Shown: piece by piece, positions 1 through 10,385 of the stretch
Layout of the letters: the number at the start of each line of letters is the position of its first letter
How positions within the stretch are numbered: the first letter of the stretch is position 1
NCBI GenBank assembly: GCA_001953215.1
Contig: CP019169.1
Coordinates: forward strand, 1,302,001 to 1,366,000
Reading direction: 5' to 3'
DNA: 64,000 bases
From: Betaproteobacteria bacterium GR16-43
GTDB lineage: Bacteria > Pseudomonadota > Gammaproteobacteria > Burkholderiales > Usitatibacteraceae
The notes under the pieces: generated by a model
What the model was told of the DNA's origin: nothing
Databases searched by the model: none
What the model saw: the letters and a program-made list of their open reading frames with translations, nothing else
Made by a program: the position numbers and the translations under genes

Positions 1-23
1 GTAAGCCGCAAACCCCCGCCCGG

Positions 24-1469
24 ATGCGCCTTTTTCGCCTCATCCAGATCCTGCTGACGCTCGCCTGGTACCGGTTCAGCCTGTCCCGGCCCCGCGGCGA
101 GCGCCTGCGCCTCGCGTTCCAGGCGCTGGGGCCGATCTTTGTAAAGTTTGGACAGCTGCTCTCGGTGCGCCCGGACCTCATTCCGGAGGACATCGCGCTG
201 GAGCTCTCGAAGCTCCAGGATCGCGTGCCGCCGTTCCCGCCGGCCGAAGTGGAAGCGGCGCTGCGCGAGGCGTTCGAGCGGCCGCACACCGAGGTCTACA
301 AGTCGTTCGACCTCACGCCGGTTGCGAGCGCTTCGGTGGCCCAGGTGCATTTCGCGGTCCTTCCCGATGGACGCGAAGTCGCCGTGAAGGTTCTGCGGCC
401 GGGCATCCGGAAAACCATCGTCAAGGATGTGGCGGTCCTTTACGTCATGGCTGCGTTGGTTGAACGTTACACCCGCGACGGCAAGCGCCTGCGCCCGACG
501 GAAGTGGTGCACGAGTTCGAGAAGACGATCCACGACGAGCTGGACCTCCTGCGCGAAGCCGCCAACGCGAGCCAGCTGCGCCGCAACTTCGCCGACGGGC
601 GCCTGCTCATCGTGCCGGAGGTGTACTGGGATTGGTGCCACCAGTCCGTGATGACGATGGCGCGCATCGACGGCATCCCGGTGAACGACCTCGCCACGCT
701 GAACAAGCTCGGCATCGACATCCCGCGCCTGGCGCGCGACGGCGTGGAGATCTTCTTCACGCAGGTCTTCCGCGACGGCTTCTTCCACGCCGACATGCAC
801 CCCGGCAACATCTTCGTCTCGCGGGACGGGCGCTATTGCGGCGTGGACTTCGGGATCATGGGAACGCTCTCCGACGAGGACAAGAACTACCTCGCCACCA
901 ACTTCCGCGCGTTCTTCCATCGCGATTACCACAAGGTGGCCGTGGCGCACGTCGATGCCGGCTGGGTGCCGCGCGACACGCGCGTGGACGAATTCGAGGC
1001 CGCCATCCGGTCGGTGTGCGAGCCGATCTTCGACCGGCCGCTGAAGGAGATCTACTTCGGCAAGCTGCTGCTGCGCCTCTTCGAGGTCTCGCGCCGCTTC
1101 AGGATGGAGATCCAGCCGCAACTGGTCCTCCTGCAGAAGACGCTTCTTCAAGTGGAAGGCCTCGGCCGCCAGCTCGATCCCGACCTCGACCTGCGCCGCA
1201 CCGCGCAGCCCATCCTCGAGCGCTACATCGCCGAGCAGTCGGGGCCGCGCGCGCTCCTCGCGCAACTGAAGGAAGAGGCTCCGCTGTGGGCCAAGGCGCT
1301 GCCGCAGCTCCCGCGGCTCGTGCATCGCTTGCTCAACGAGGACGCCCCGCGCCGCCTCGAGCAGGCCATCCTCCAGATCGAAGCCGCCCAGCGCCGCCAG
1401 AACCGCACCATGATCGCCATCGTCGTGTTGCTGGCGATCATGGCCGCCGCCTACATCCTGCGAATCTAG
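24..1469 (+). CDS. ubiB: UbiB/ABC1-family atypical kinase for ubiquinone biosynthesis
   Basis: Member of the ABC1/ADCK/UbiB atypical kinase-like family, which supports ubiquinone biosynthesis at the inner membrane. Visible family marks are the KxGQ motif (KFGQ, residues 41-44), the Ala-rich nucleotide loop SASVAQVH (about 102-109) with the following VAVKVLRPG lysine, the catalytic-loop-like HADMHPGN (about 255) and the metal-binding DFG (about 275). The C-terminus ends in one hydrophobic helix (about 461-480). Family proteins often have two such helices and about 540 residues, so this 481-residue protein is short. ATG at 24 is the first start in the window. A longer form starting upstream of the window cannot be excluded. 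Confidence 0.9.
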   Translation: MRLFRLIQILLTLAWYRFSLSRPRGERLRLAFQALGPIFVKFGQLLSVRPDLIPEDIALELSKLQDRVPPFPPAEVEAALREAFERPHTEVYKSFDLTPVASASVAQVHFAVLPDGREVAVKVLRPGIRKTIVKDVAVLYVMAALVERYTRDGKRLRPTEVVHEFEKTIHDELDLLREAANASQLRRNFADGRLLIVPEVYWDWCHQSVMTMARIDGIPVNDLATLNKLGIDIPRLARDGVEIFFTQVFRDGFFHADMHPGNIFVSRDGRYCGVDFGIMGTLSDEDKNYLATNFRAFFHRDYHKVAVAHVDAGWVPRDTRVDEFEAAIRSVCEPIFDRPLKEIYFGKLLLRLFEVSRRFRMEIQPQLVLLQKTLLQVEGLGRQLDPDLDLRRTAQPILERYIAEQSGPRALLAQLKEEAPLWAKALPQLPRLVHRLLNEDAPRRLEQAILQIEAAQRRQNRTMIAIVVLLAIMAAAYILRI

Positions 1470-1471
1470 TC

Positions 1472-1542
1472 AAAATCGGGGTCAGGGTAGAAATAAATGC
1501 CGCGCGTTGCGCAGCACTTATTTCTACCCTGACCCCGATTTT
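1472..1542. repeat. Family A long hairpin element, copy 1
   Basis: A 71-base inverted repeat with perfect 25-base arms at 1472-1496 and 1518-1542. The outer core is AATCGGGGTCAGGGTAG and the 21-base loop is GC-rich. It fills the whole gap between the convergent ubiB and SDR genes, lying 2 bases from each stop codon. Related copies lie at 14779-14854 and 34051-34121. It could be a REP/MITE-like repeat and could also end transcription from both sides. No T-run follows the stem. Confidence 0.9.
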
Positions 1543-1544
1543 CG

Positions 1545-2336
1545 TCAGAACGCGCTCTTCGTTGTGCCGCCGTCCACGCGCAGCGCGGCGCCTGTGGTGG
1601 ACGAAGCGAGCGGGCTCGCCACGTAGGCCACGAGCGAAGCCACTTCCTCCGGCGTCGAGAAGCGCTTGATGAGCGAGGTGGGTCGCACGCTCTTGAAGAA
1701 TTCCTTCTCGAACTGCTCGAAGGTGACGCCCTTCTCCTTCGCCAGCGCGTCCACGAAATCGCCGACGCCCCGGGAGTTGGTGGGGCCCGGCAGGACCGCG
1801 TTCACGGTGATGCCCGTTCCCGCGACGCTCTCGGCCAGCCCGCGCGAGATGGCGAGCTGCGCGGTCTTCGTCATGCCGTAGTGGATCATCTCCGCGGGGA
1901 TCTGCACCGCGCTCTCGCTCGAGATGAACACGATGCGGCCCCAGTCGGCCTTCTTCATCGCCGGCAGCACGAGCCGCGAAAGCCGCGCCCCCGATAGCAC
2001 GTTCACCTCGAAGAAGCGCCGCCAGTCCTCGTCGGGAATGTCCTCGAAGGCCTTCGGCTCGAAGATGCCGAGGTTGTTCACGAGGATCTGGATGCCGGGA
2101 TTCTCGCGCACCACGCGCTCGGCTTCGGCCGCGAGCGAGAGGTCGCCGGCGAACCCGGTCACCTTCCCGCCCGTTTCCTTCGAGAGTTTCGCGACGGCCG
2201 CGGCGACCGCGTCGGCCTTGCGCCCGTTCACGATCACGCGCGCGCCTTCCTTCGCGAGGGCCGAAGCGATCGCGTAGCCGATGCCGGCTGTGCTGCCCGT
2301 GACGAGGGCGAGCTTGTCCTTCAGTTGCAGGTCCAT
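1545..2336 (-). CDS. SDR-family NAD(P)-dependent oxidoreductase
   Basis: Classical short-chain dehydrogenase/reductase of 263 residues, the usual size. The Rossmann motif TGSTAGIG lies at residues 13-20, an NNLG variant of the NNAG motif near 88, and a catalytic SSES...YGMTK Ser/Tyr/Lys set in the middle. The C-terminal VDGGTTKSAF resembles 3-oxoacyl-ACP reductase-like SDRs. Substrate cannot be told. The start at 2336 is supported by GGGAGG about 7 bases upstream on the minus strand. It faces ubiB across a hairpin element and lies downstream of a metallo-hydrolase gene on the same strand. Confidence 0.9.
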   Translation of the reverse strand: MDLQLKDKLALVTGSTAGIGYAIASALAKEGARVIVNGRKADAVAAAVAKLSKETGGKVTGFAGDLSLAAEAERVVRENPGIQILVNNLGIFEPKAFEDIPDEDWRRFFEVNVLSGARLSRLVLPAMKKADWGRIVFISSESAVQIPAEMIHYGMTKTAQLAISRGLAESVAGTGITVNAVLPGPTNSRGVGDFVDALAKEKGVTFEQFEKEFFKSVRPTSLIKRFSTPEEVASLVAYVASPLASSTTGAALRVDGGTTKSAF

Positions 2337-2373
2337 CGAGGTGCCTCCCGTAAGACGTCAGTCCATGAAATAG

Positions 2374-2386
2374 GGGGTCAGACCCC
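2374..2386. repeat. Minimal GGGGTC-A-GACCCC palindrome
   Basis: Thirteen-base perfect dyad in the gap between the SDR start (2336) and the end of the metallo-hydrolase gene (2409). Its GGGGTCAG core is shared with the long hairpin elements elsewhere in the window, so it may be a degenerate or minimal copy. Function unknown. Confidence 0.6.
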
Positions 2387-2408
2387 ATTATTCAACGGGA
2401 GCGGGTCG

Positions 2409-3503
2409 TCAGCGCACCTGCTGCGTAAACGCAGCCTCTTCCTTGCGAGCCTGGCGGATGGCGCGCGGCACCGCGGCCTGGGCCACGAAGGCATCGAACT
2501 CGCGTTGCCGCATCACGTTCTCGCCCGCGAAACGCGACTGCCAATCCTTGAGGTCGACCTGCTTCGCGGCCTCTTCGACGGAGAGCGACGTCGCGGCGGC
2601 CACCTTCGAACGCGCGGCGATGTCGCGCAGCAGCGCCTGCACTTTCTCGAGGTACGCGCGGTCCTTCTGCGGCGCGCCGTGCATCAGGAAGAGCGTATCG
2701 GCCGGGAGCGTGGACAGCTTGCCCAGCGTCTCGGGCCACGTGTCGTAGTACGAGCCGAACATGAACGGGATCGGATAGACCAGCAGGTCGCCCGTCGCGA
2801 CGATGCGTTCCTTCGGCAGGAACACGACGAGATCGCCGCGCGTGTTGCCCAGCCCGAGGTGGAGGATCTCGATGGTTCGCGCCCCGCGCTCGAGCACCAG
2901 CCGTGAATCGATCGTGACGTCGGCCGGAGAATCCTTCACCGAACGCAGCGCGGGAATATCGGCACGCGCGCTGGCGAGAAAGTCCACGATGCGCTTCCGG
3001 CGCGCTTCGTCGATGGGCTTGCCGGAGTCGTCGGTCCCGCGGGCGAGCCACTCGTCGTACTTCGCCAGGCCCGCCTCGTTCTTGTCGAGGTTCGCCTGCC
3101 GCGGCCCGATGGTCTGCTCGATGTGGTCGGTGCGCGTGTTGGAATGCGCGACGATCGCGACACCCGGATACGCGTCGCGATAGATTCCGTTGCCGTTCAC
3201 ATGGTCGTCATGCCAATGCGTGTTGACGACGAAGGAGACCGGCTTGTCCGTGATGCGCCGCAGCTCCTCGATCATCCGGCGCGTGGAAGCGGGCATGAGT
3301 CCGGTATCGACGACGACCACGTCGCGCTCGTTCACGATGAAGAGCGCATTGCCCTCGATCACCTGCGCCGAAGGGTCGCGCCACACGAACCCGTGCACGC
3401 CTTCGGCCAGCGTGACGATGTCGTAGTCCTTGTTGGAGACGCGTCCGGCCGAGGCGGCGAGCGGCACGAGCAACGCGGCGATGAGGAGAGCGGCGGTTTT
3501 CAT
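2409..3503 (-). CDS. Secreted MBL-fold metallo-hydrolase
   Basis: Metallo-beta-lactamase-fold hydrolase, probably periplasmic. Starting at ATG 3503, the 364-residue product has a signal peptide (MKTAALLIAALLVPLAASA) and the zinc motif HWHDDH at residues 96-101, followed by AHSNTRT, GDLLVYP and a late LFLMHGAP histidine. AAGGCGG precedes this start, and the longer in-frame ATG at 3542 would bury the signal peptide, so 3503 is preferred. The fold also serves in quorum-quenching lactonases, thiol hydrolases and class B beta-lactamases. The substrate cannot be assigned. Confidence 0.85.
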   Translation of the reverse strand: MKTAALLIAALLVPLAASAGRVSNKDYDIVTLAEGVHGFVWRDPSAQVIEGNALFIVNERDVVVVDTGLMPASTRRMIEELRRITDKPVSFVVNTHWHDDHVNGNGIYRDAYPGVAIVAHSNTRTDHIEQTIGPRQANLDKNEAGLAKYDEWLARGTDDSGKPIDEARRKRIVDFLASARADIPALRSVKDSPADVTIDSRLVLERGARTIEILHLGLGNTRGDLVVFLPKERIVATGDLLVYPIPFMFGSYYDTWPETLGKLSTLPADTLFLMHGAPQKDRAYLEKVQALLRDIAARSKVAAATSLSVEEAAKQVDLKDWQSRFAGENVMRQREFDAFVAQAAVPRAIRQARKEEAAFTQQVR

Positions 3504-3551
3504 GCCGCCTTGATAGCACGGGGCCCGATGGCACCGTGTCACCGCGTGTCG

Positions 3552-4211
3552 CTATCTCTTGCGAAGGAGCGTCACCCCGTCGCCCACGGCCAGCATGGAG
3601 ATACCTACGCGGGAATCGTTGAAGACGAAGTCGTTGAACTGCCGCAGCGCCACCGTGTCCTTCTCGTTCTCGGAGGGGTCGGCGACCTTCCCGGACCAGA
3701 GCGTGTTGTCGACCATGATGAGACCGTTCGGGCGCATCAGCTTCAGCAGCCGCTCGTAGTAGCCGAGGTACGCCGGCTTGTCGGCGTCGATGAACGCGAA
3801 GTCGTACTGGTTCGCGCCGCCCTCGGCCAGCAGCTTGTCGAGCGTTTCATTCGCGGGGGCGATGCGCAGGTCGATCTTGTTCGCCACGCCGGCCTTCGCC
3901 CAGTAGCGCCGCGCGATGGTGGTCCATTCTTCGCTGATGTCGCACGCGATGATCCTGCCGTCGTCGGGCAGTGCGAGGGCCACGGAGAGCGAGCTGTAAC
4001 CGGTGAACACGCCCACTTCGATGCAGCGCTTCGCCCCGATCAGGCGCACCAGCATCTTCATGAATTGCCCCTGGTCGGCCGAGATCTGCATGCCGGCGTA
4101 TTTCATCGGCGCGGTCTCGGCCCGCAGCGCGGCTTGTGCGGGGTGCTCGCGCGCGGAATGGTCGATGATGTATTGCTGCAGCGCGGGCGTGACGTTGAGC
4201 AGGCGGGACAT
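3552..4211 (-). CDS. Class I SAM-dependent O-methyltransferase
   Basis: 219-residue methyltransferase of the caffeoyl-CoA/catechol O-methyltransferase family (PF01596 type). The SAM site is RCIEVGVFTGYSS, followed by ACDIS (acidic loop) and the metal/catalytic FIDADKPAYLGYY and MVDNTLWSGKV segments typical of divalent-metal-dependent O-methyltransferases. ATG 4211 is chosen because AGGAA precedes it and it leaves 7 bases after the upstream stop. The in-frame ATG at 4235 would overlap that gene. Probably co-transcribed with the EEP gene. The methyl acceptor is unknown. Confidence 0.85.
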   Translation of the reverse strand: MSRLLNVTPALQQYIIDHSAREHPAQAALRAETAPMKYAGMQISADQGQFMKMLVRLIGAKRCIEVGVFTGYSSLSVALALPDDGRIIACDISEEWTTIARRYWAKAGVANKIDLRIAPANETLDKLLAEGGANQYDFAFIDADKPAYLGYYERLLKLMRPNGLIMVDNTLWSGKVADPSENEKDTVALRQFNDFVFNDSRVGISMLAVGDGVTLLRKR

Positions 4212-4218
4212 GGGATTC

Positions 4219-5061
4219 CTAGAGTTCGAGGACAACGGGCTGGTGGTCGGATTCCTGCGCGCTCCCGTCGACGGCGATCGAGCGCACCGGCAGGCCTTCG
4301 CTCGCGAAGATGAAATCGCAGCATAGCGGCACGGGCTTCCAGCTGTGGTCGTGCACGCAGAAGGTCGGATCGTGCGGCTTCATGCCGTGCACGGTCGACC
4401 ACGCGTCGACGTACCGCGGGCGGCCGGGTGCCAGCGGCGCCTGGATTTCGGAATACTCGGGCGCTTCGGGCGGGAAATTGAAGTCGCCGGTCAGCACGGC
4501 CGCCGTGGGCTGCGGCGTCACGTCGAAGGTCACGTTGGATTCGCGTGGGCCGGGATTCGGCGCGGCCAGTGCGCGCGCGCAGCCTTCGTCGTGCAGCTCG
4601 CGCAGGCGCCGTGCCTGCGCCATGCGCTGGACCCCGGCGTAGTACTCGAGGTGCGTCGTAGTCACCCGCAGCGGGCCGAACGGCGCCTGCACGACGACCT
4701 CGATCGCCATGCGCGGCATCGAGTCGCGCTCCGGTTCGGCGGGCCAGGGCAGCGCGTGGCGCCGCGCGGAATGCACCGGCAGCCGCGAAAGGATGAGATT
4801 ACCGAAGCGCTTGCGTCGTGAAGGCCCGGCGACGTCCACCGAGATGCCCTCGATCGCCGTGGTGCCGGGAAAGAGCCGCGCCAGTGCCGCGAACTGGTCC
4901 GCATCGTCGTTGCCGGCCAGGTCGGGATAGTTATCCGCGACTTCCTGGAAGCACATCACGTCGAAGCGGCCCAGCGCATTCACGCGCGCGGCGAGGCGCT
5001 TCAGGTCCACGCGCCCATCGACGCCGCGGCCCCATTGAATGTTCCAGGTGATGATCAACAT
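4219..5061 (-). CDS. Endonuclease/exonuclease/phosphatase (EEP) family protein
   Basis: EEP-fold metal-dependent phosphoesterase of 280 residues. In order: ITWNIQWGRG at the N-terminus, CFQEVADNY (metal-binding Glu), GNLILSRLP, TTTHLEYYAG (His), TGDFNFPPEAPE (Asp/Asn), CCDFIFA and the C-terminal SDHQPVVLEL (Asp-His pair). These are the complete catalytic elements of this fold. No signal peptide, so cytoplasmic. The family covers DNA repair nucleases, sphingomyelinases and inositol phosphatases, and the substrate is not evident. It is first in a minus-strand run divergent from the sulfatase. Confidence 0.88.
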   Translation of the reverse strand: MLIITWNIQWGRGVDGRVDLKRLAARVNALGRFDVMCFQEVADNYPDLAGNDDADQFAALARLFPGTTAIEGISVDVAGPSRRKRFGNLILSRLPVHSARRHALPWPAEPERDSMPRMAIEVVVQAPFGPLRVTTTHLEYYAGVQRMAQARRLRELHDEGCARALAAPNPGPRESNVTFDVTPQPTAAVLTGDFNFPPEAPEYSEIQAPLAPGRPRYVDAWSTVHGMKPHDPTFCVHDHSWKPVPLCCDFIFASEGLPVRSIAVDGSAQESDHQPVVLEL

Positions 5062-5168
5062 AGGTTAATCCTACCTTGTAAAGAATACCTGCCCCAAGGG
5101 CCAGTATCCGTCGCCGCAGTCTTGGCGTAGAAATTCCGATTCAGCCTTGACTGGAGGTGGGAATTTTC

Positions 5169-6755
<1,587 letters not shown>

Positions 6756-6756
6756 G

Positions 6757-7731
6757 GTGTCAGTCTTGAAGCACTTCGCGATCGCGGCGGCCGTCTTTCT
6801 TTCGGCCTCCGCCCTTGCCGCCGACCCGCTGCCCTCGTGGAACGACACCGCGTCGAAGAAGGCCATCGTCGTGTTCGTCGAGAATGTCACGAAGGAAGGC
6901 TCGCCCGATTTCGTTCCCGTGCCCGAGCGCATCGCCACCTTCGACAACGACGGCACGCTTTGGTCCGAGCAGCCCGCGTACTTCCAGTTGTTCTTCACCA
7001 TCGACCAGGTGAAGTCGCTGGCCCCGAAGCACTCCGAGTGGAAGCAACAGGAGCCGTTCGCCTCGATCCTCAAGGGCGACATGAAGGGCGTGGCGGCCTC
7101 GGGCGAGAAGGGTCTCATGGCGCTCCTTGCCGCGACGCACGCGGGATTGACCACCGAGGAATTCGAGAAGGCGGTCACGCAATGGATGGCCACCGCGAAG
7201 CATCCGAAGACCGGAAAGCCCTTCACCGCGATGATCTACCAGCCCATGCTGGAGCTGCTGGCCTACTTGCGCGCCAACGGTTTCAAGACGTACATCGTCT
7301 CGGGCGGGGGCATCGAATTCATGCGGCCGTGGACCGAGAAGACCTACGGCATTCCGCCCGAGCAGGTGATCGGTTCGAGCGGCGGCCTCAAGTACGAGGT
7401 TCGCGACGGCAAGCCCGTGCTCATCAAGCTGCCCAAGCTCGTGCTGAACGACGACAAGGAAGGCAAGCCCGTCGGCATCCAGCGCCACATCGGCCGCCGT
7501 CCGATCGCCGCGTTCGGCAACTCCGACGGCGATCTCCAGATGCTGCAATGGACCTGCTCCGGCAGCGGCGCGCGCTTCTGCCTCTTCGTGCACCACACCG
7601 ATGCCGAGCGCGAGTACGCCTACGACCGGAAGTCGCACATCGGCAAGCTCGACAAGGGTCTCGATGAAGCGAAGGCCAGGGGCTGGACGGTCGTGGACAT
7701 GAAGGGCGACTGGAACAAGATTTATCCGTAG
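6757..7731 (+). CDS. Secreted HAD-superfamily phosphatase
   Basis: Haloacid-dehalogenase-fold phosphohydrolase of 324 residues with a signal peptide (ends about residue 21, ALAAD). The nucleophile motif is D63-N-D65-G-T. Motif II is IVSGGGIEFM, and the motif III/IV region is GNSDGDLQML, as in phosphoserine-phosphatase-like enzymes. The GTG start is 1 base past the sulfatase stop, indicating an operon. An in-frame TTG at 6766 is an alternative. Together the pair suggests periplasmic scavenging of sulfate and phosphate esters (inference). Phosphatase specificity is not known. Confidence 0.85.
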   Translation: MSVLKHFAIAAAVFLSASALAADPLPSWNDTASKKAIVVFVENVTKEGSPDFVPVPERIATFDNDGTLWSEQPAYFQLFFTIDQVKSLAPKHSEWKQQEPFASILKGDMKGVAASGEKGLMALLAATHAGLTTEEFEKAVTQWMATAKHPKTGKPFTAMIYQPMLELLAYLRANGFKTYIVSGGGIEFMRPWTEKTYGIPPEQVIGSSGGLKYEVRDGKPVLIKLPKLVLNDDKEGKPVGIQRHIGRRPIAAFGNSDGDLQMLQWTCSGSGARFCLFVHHTDAEREYAYDRKSHIGKLDKGLDEAKARGWTVVDMKGDWNKIYP

Positions 7732-7798
7732 GCCGCCATAAGTTCGCCAGAATTGCCTCGCACGATGGCTTCCATCCTTCCGGATGGGAGTCTCGTGC

Positions 7799-8587
7799 AT
7801 GAAACGCCTCGCACCCTCGCTGCTCCTGCTGCTGGCCGGTTTCAACGCCGGCGCGCAGGAAACCATCGAACGCCAGGAGTGGCAACGCCACTTCGACGCC
7901 TACGGCGTGAAAGGCACCTTCGTCCTCTACGAGCCCGCGAAGAACCGCTACTCGGTCCATGACATCGCGCGCGCACGGCACCCGTATCTCCCCGCCTCTA
8001 CGTTCAAGATTCCCAATGCGCTGATCGGCCTCGAAGTGGGTTCGATCCGCGACGAGAAGGAAGTCTTCAAATGGGACGGGCAGCCCAAGCCGCGCAAGGC
8101 GTGGGAGCGCGACCACATGCTGGACTCCGGCATGCAGGAGAGCGTGGTCTGGATGTTCCAGGAGATCGCGCGGCGCACCGGCAAGGCGCGCATGAAGGAA
8201 TGGCTCGACCGCTTCGGCTACGGCAACAAGGACATCGGCGGCGGCATCGAGCACTTCTGGCTGCAGGGCTCGATGCGCATCAGCGCGATGGAACAGGTGG
8301 AGTTCCTGCGCAAGCTCGAGGAAGGCCGGCTCCCGGTGAGTGCACGATCACGCCGCCTCGTGCGCAATGCGCTGCGCGTCGAGGAGGGCCGCGGATACAC
8401 GATGTACGCGAAGACGGGCACGACCGGCGCCGTGCGCGAGCCCGTCGTCTGGTGGGTGGGTTGGATCGAGAAGGAAGGTGTTCCCACGGCTTACTTCGCG
8501 ATGAACGCCACGCCCACGAAGCAGACGCAGTTCGCGCAGCGATTCGCCATCACGCGGGCGATTCTCAAGGAGGCAAGGGTGTACTGA
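7799..8587 (+). CDS. Class D (OXA-type) serine beta-lactamase
   Basis: Periplasmic penicillin-recognising hydrolase of the OXA family, 262 residues. Signal peptide (about 1-19), then the active-site S67-T-F-K70 within PASTFKIPNALIGLE, S115-V-V117, Y141-G-N143 (YGNKDIGG), FWLQGSMRISAMEQVEFL and K205-T-G207. All class D motifs are intact. The residue after SVV is Trp where Pro is common. The GGGAG at 7786-7790 is 8 bases before ATG 7799, which favours this start over ATG 7784. It ends against a hairpin element. Chromosomal OXA genes are common in environmental Gram-negatives; the resistance phenotype is not predictable. Confidence 0.93.
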   Translation: MKRLAPSLLLLLAGFNAGAQETIERQEWQRHFDAYGVKGTFVLYEPAKNRYSVHDIARARHPYLPASTFKIPNALIGLEVGSIRDEKEVFKWDGQPKPRKAWERDHMLDSGMQESVVWMFQEIARRTGKARMKEWLDRFGYGNKDIGGGIEHFWLQGSMRISAMEQVEFLRKLEEGRLPVSARSRRLVRNALRVEEGRGYTMYAKTGTTGAVREPVVWWVGWIEKEGVPTAYFAMNATPTKQTQFAQRFAITRAILKEARVY

Positions 8588-8588
8588 A

Positions 8589-8675
8589 ATAATTGGGGTC
8601 AGACTCCCATTAAGTTAATTCCTGATGTGGTGTGCCGCATCCGAATTAACTTAATGGGAGTCTGACCCCAATTAT
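8589..8675. repeat. Family B long hairpin element, copy 1
   Basis: 87-base inverted repeat with perfect 32-base arms (8589-8620 and 8644-8675). The arm begins ATAATTGGGGTCAGACTCCC and ends in TTAAGTTAATT. The loop holds a further GATGTGG/CCGCATC stem with one wobble. It fills the gap between the convergent beta-lactamase and permease genes, and its right edge supplies the TAA stop of the permease (8672-8674). A second copy is at 40754-40846. Confidence 0.92.
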
Positions 8676-9499
8676 CTGATTCCGGCCCTCATGAACGACT
8701 GCACGAACTGCCGCTGGAACAGGAGGAACGCAATCAACAGCGGCGCCGACGTCATCAACGTCGCCGCCGTGATGATCGACCAGTCGATGCCCTGATCCCC
8801 GGAAGAGAACACTTGCAATCCTACGGTCACGGGGCGTGACGTCACGGAATTCGTCACGATCAAGGGCCACAGGAAGTTGTTCCAGTGATAGCTCACAGAC
8901 ACCAGCCCGTAAGCGAGGTACACGGGCTTCGCGAGCGGCACGTACACGCGCCACAGCACCGTGAGCGGCCCGGCGCCTTCCACACGCGCCGCCTCATCCA
9001 ATTCACGCGGCACGGACTTGAACGTCTGGCGCAGCAGGAAGATGCCGAAGGCCGAAGCCGCATACGGAAGCCCGATCGCGGGGATCGAATCGAGGATCCC
9101 CAGCCGAGACATCGTCCGGTAGTTCTCCACGATCAACACGTCCGGCATGATCATCAACTGGACCAGCACGAGCAGGAACACGAAGTTCTTGCCGCGGAAT
9201 TCGTAGCGTGCGAACGCATACGCCGCGAGCGTGCAGAGCACGAGCTGCAGCGCGAGCACCATCGTCACCAGCATGAAGCTGTTGGCGAAGTAGCGCGCGA
9301 ACGGCGCGGCGTCCCACGCGCGGCGGAAGTTGTCGAGCGTGAGCGGCGCCAGCAACGAGAACTTCGCCGAATACTCCGAAGGATGGAATGCCGTCCACAC
9401 CGCGTACACGAGCGGCAGGATCCACAGCGCGCCGAGCGCCCACGCCGCGATCGTCTCCAACGCGAGACCCGCCCCACGCGGCTCGTAATGGCGGCTCAT
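8672..9499 (-). CDS. ABC transporter permease, UgpE/MalG type
   Basis: Inner-membrane permease of the carbohydrate-uptake CUT1 family, 275 residues with about six membrane segments. The cytoplasmic EAA loop reads ELDEAARVEGAGPLTVLWRV and is where the ATPase docks. It is last in the operon, 16 bases after the UgpA-like permease gene. The stop codon TAA lies inside the right arm of hairpin element B1, so the final codons abut the repeat. Likely substrate is glycerol-3-phosphate or a sugar, by analogy with UgpE. The sequence does not settle which. Confidence 0.88.
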   Translation of the reverse strand: MSRHYEPRGAGLALETIAAWALGALWILPLVYAVWTAFHPSEYSAKFSLLAPLTLDNFRRAWDAAPFARYFANSFMLVTMVLALQLVLCTLAAYAFARYEFRGKNFVFLLVLVQLMIMPDVLIVENYRTMSRLGILDSIPAIGLPYAASAFGIFLLRQTFKSVPRELDEAARVEGAGPLTVLWRVYVPLAKPVYLAYGLVSVSYHWNNFLWPLIVTNSVTSRPVTVGLQVFSSGDQGIDWSIITAATLMTSAPLLIAFLLFQRQFVQSFMRAGIR

Positions 9500-9515
9500 C
9501 GCGAGGCTCGCGCGT

Positions 9516-10385
9516 TCATTGATAGTGCACCTTGCGATCCAGGAACACGAACTGCCCGATCGCCACGGCGGCCAGGATCACCAGCAGCACAACGGTGAGC
9601 GCCGCCGCGTAGCCCGTATCCCAGAAGCTGAATCCCACCTGGTAGATGTGGAAGAGCAGCAGCGAGGTCGCGTTGTTCGGTCCGCCACGCGTCATCACCA
9701 CGATGTGGTCGACCATGCGGAACGCGTTGATGACCGCGTTCACCATCACGAAGAGCGTGGTCGGCATCAGCAGCGGCAGCACGATTCGCCGCAGGTACCA
9801 GCCGCGTGGCGCGCCCTCCACCGCGGCGGCCTCGGCGAGCGAAGGCGGAATCGACTGCAGCGCCGCGAGGTAGAAGATCATGAAGAAGCCGGCTTCCTTC
9901 CACACGGCCACGACCATCATGCAGCCCAGCGCGGTGGATTCGCTCCCCAGCCAGTTGCGGCCCGCCACGCCGAAGAGCGACGTGAACTGCTCCAGCAGCC
10001 CGTACTGCGGCGTGAAGAAGAAGAGCCAGATGTTGGCCACCGCGATCATCGGCAGCACGGTGGGCGTGAAGAACGCCATCCGCAGCCACGTGCGCCCGCG
10101 CATCGCGCTGTTCACCCACAACGCCATCACGAGCGCGAGCACGATCGAGGCGGGAATGGTGCCGAGCGCGAACCAGAGGTTGTTCCAGAGCGATTTCCAG
10201 AACACCTCGTCGGCCAGCATCACCTGGTAGTTCTCGAGGCCCACGAAGGGCGCCGGCTTCCCACGTTTCGCAGTCCCGTGGAAGCTGTCCCAGATCGTTC
10301 CGAAGATCGGCCAGTGCGTGAAGAGCGCGAGCAGCGCCAGCGCCGGCAGCAGGAGCAACCAGCCGTGGATCGCGTTGCGGCTCAC
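9516..10385 (-). CDS. ABC transporter permease, UgpA/MalF type
   Basis: Second CUT1 permease, 289 residues, six predicted membrane segments, with EAA loop LAEAAAVEGAPRGWYLRRIV. The start is GTG at 10385, giving a GTGA overlap with the stop of the HAD phosphatase gene. The open frame continues upstream but that part is antisense-like, not permease sequence. It would pair with the UgpE-like protein as the membrane channel. Confidence 0.87.
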   Translation of the reverse strand: MSRNAIHGWLLLLPALALLALFTHWPIFGTIWDSFHGTAKRGKPAPFVGLENYQVMLADEVFWKSLWNNLWFALGTIPASIVLALVMALWVNSAMRGRTWLRMAFFTPTVLPMIAVANIWLFFFTPQYGLLEQFTSLFGVAGRNWLGSESTALGCMMVVAVWKEAGFFMIFYLAALQSIPPSLAEAAAVEGAPRGWYLRRIVLPLLMPTTLFVMVNAVINAFRMVDHIVVMTRGGPNNATSLLLFHIYQVGFSFWDTGYAAALTVVLLVILAAVAIGQFVFLDRKVHYQ

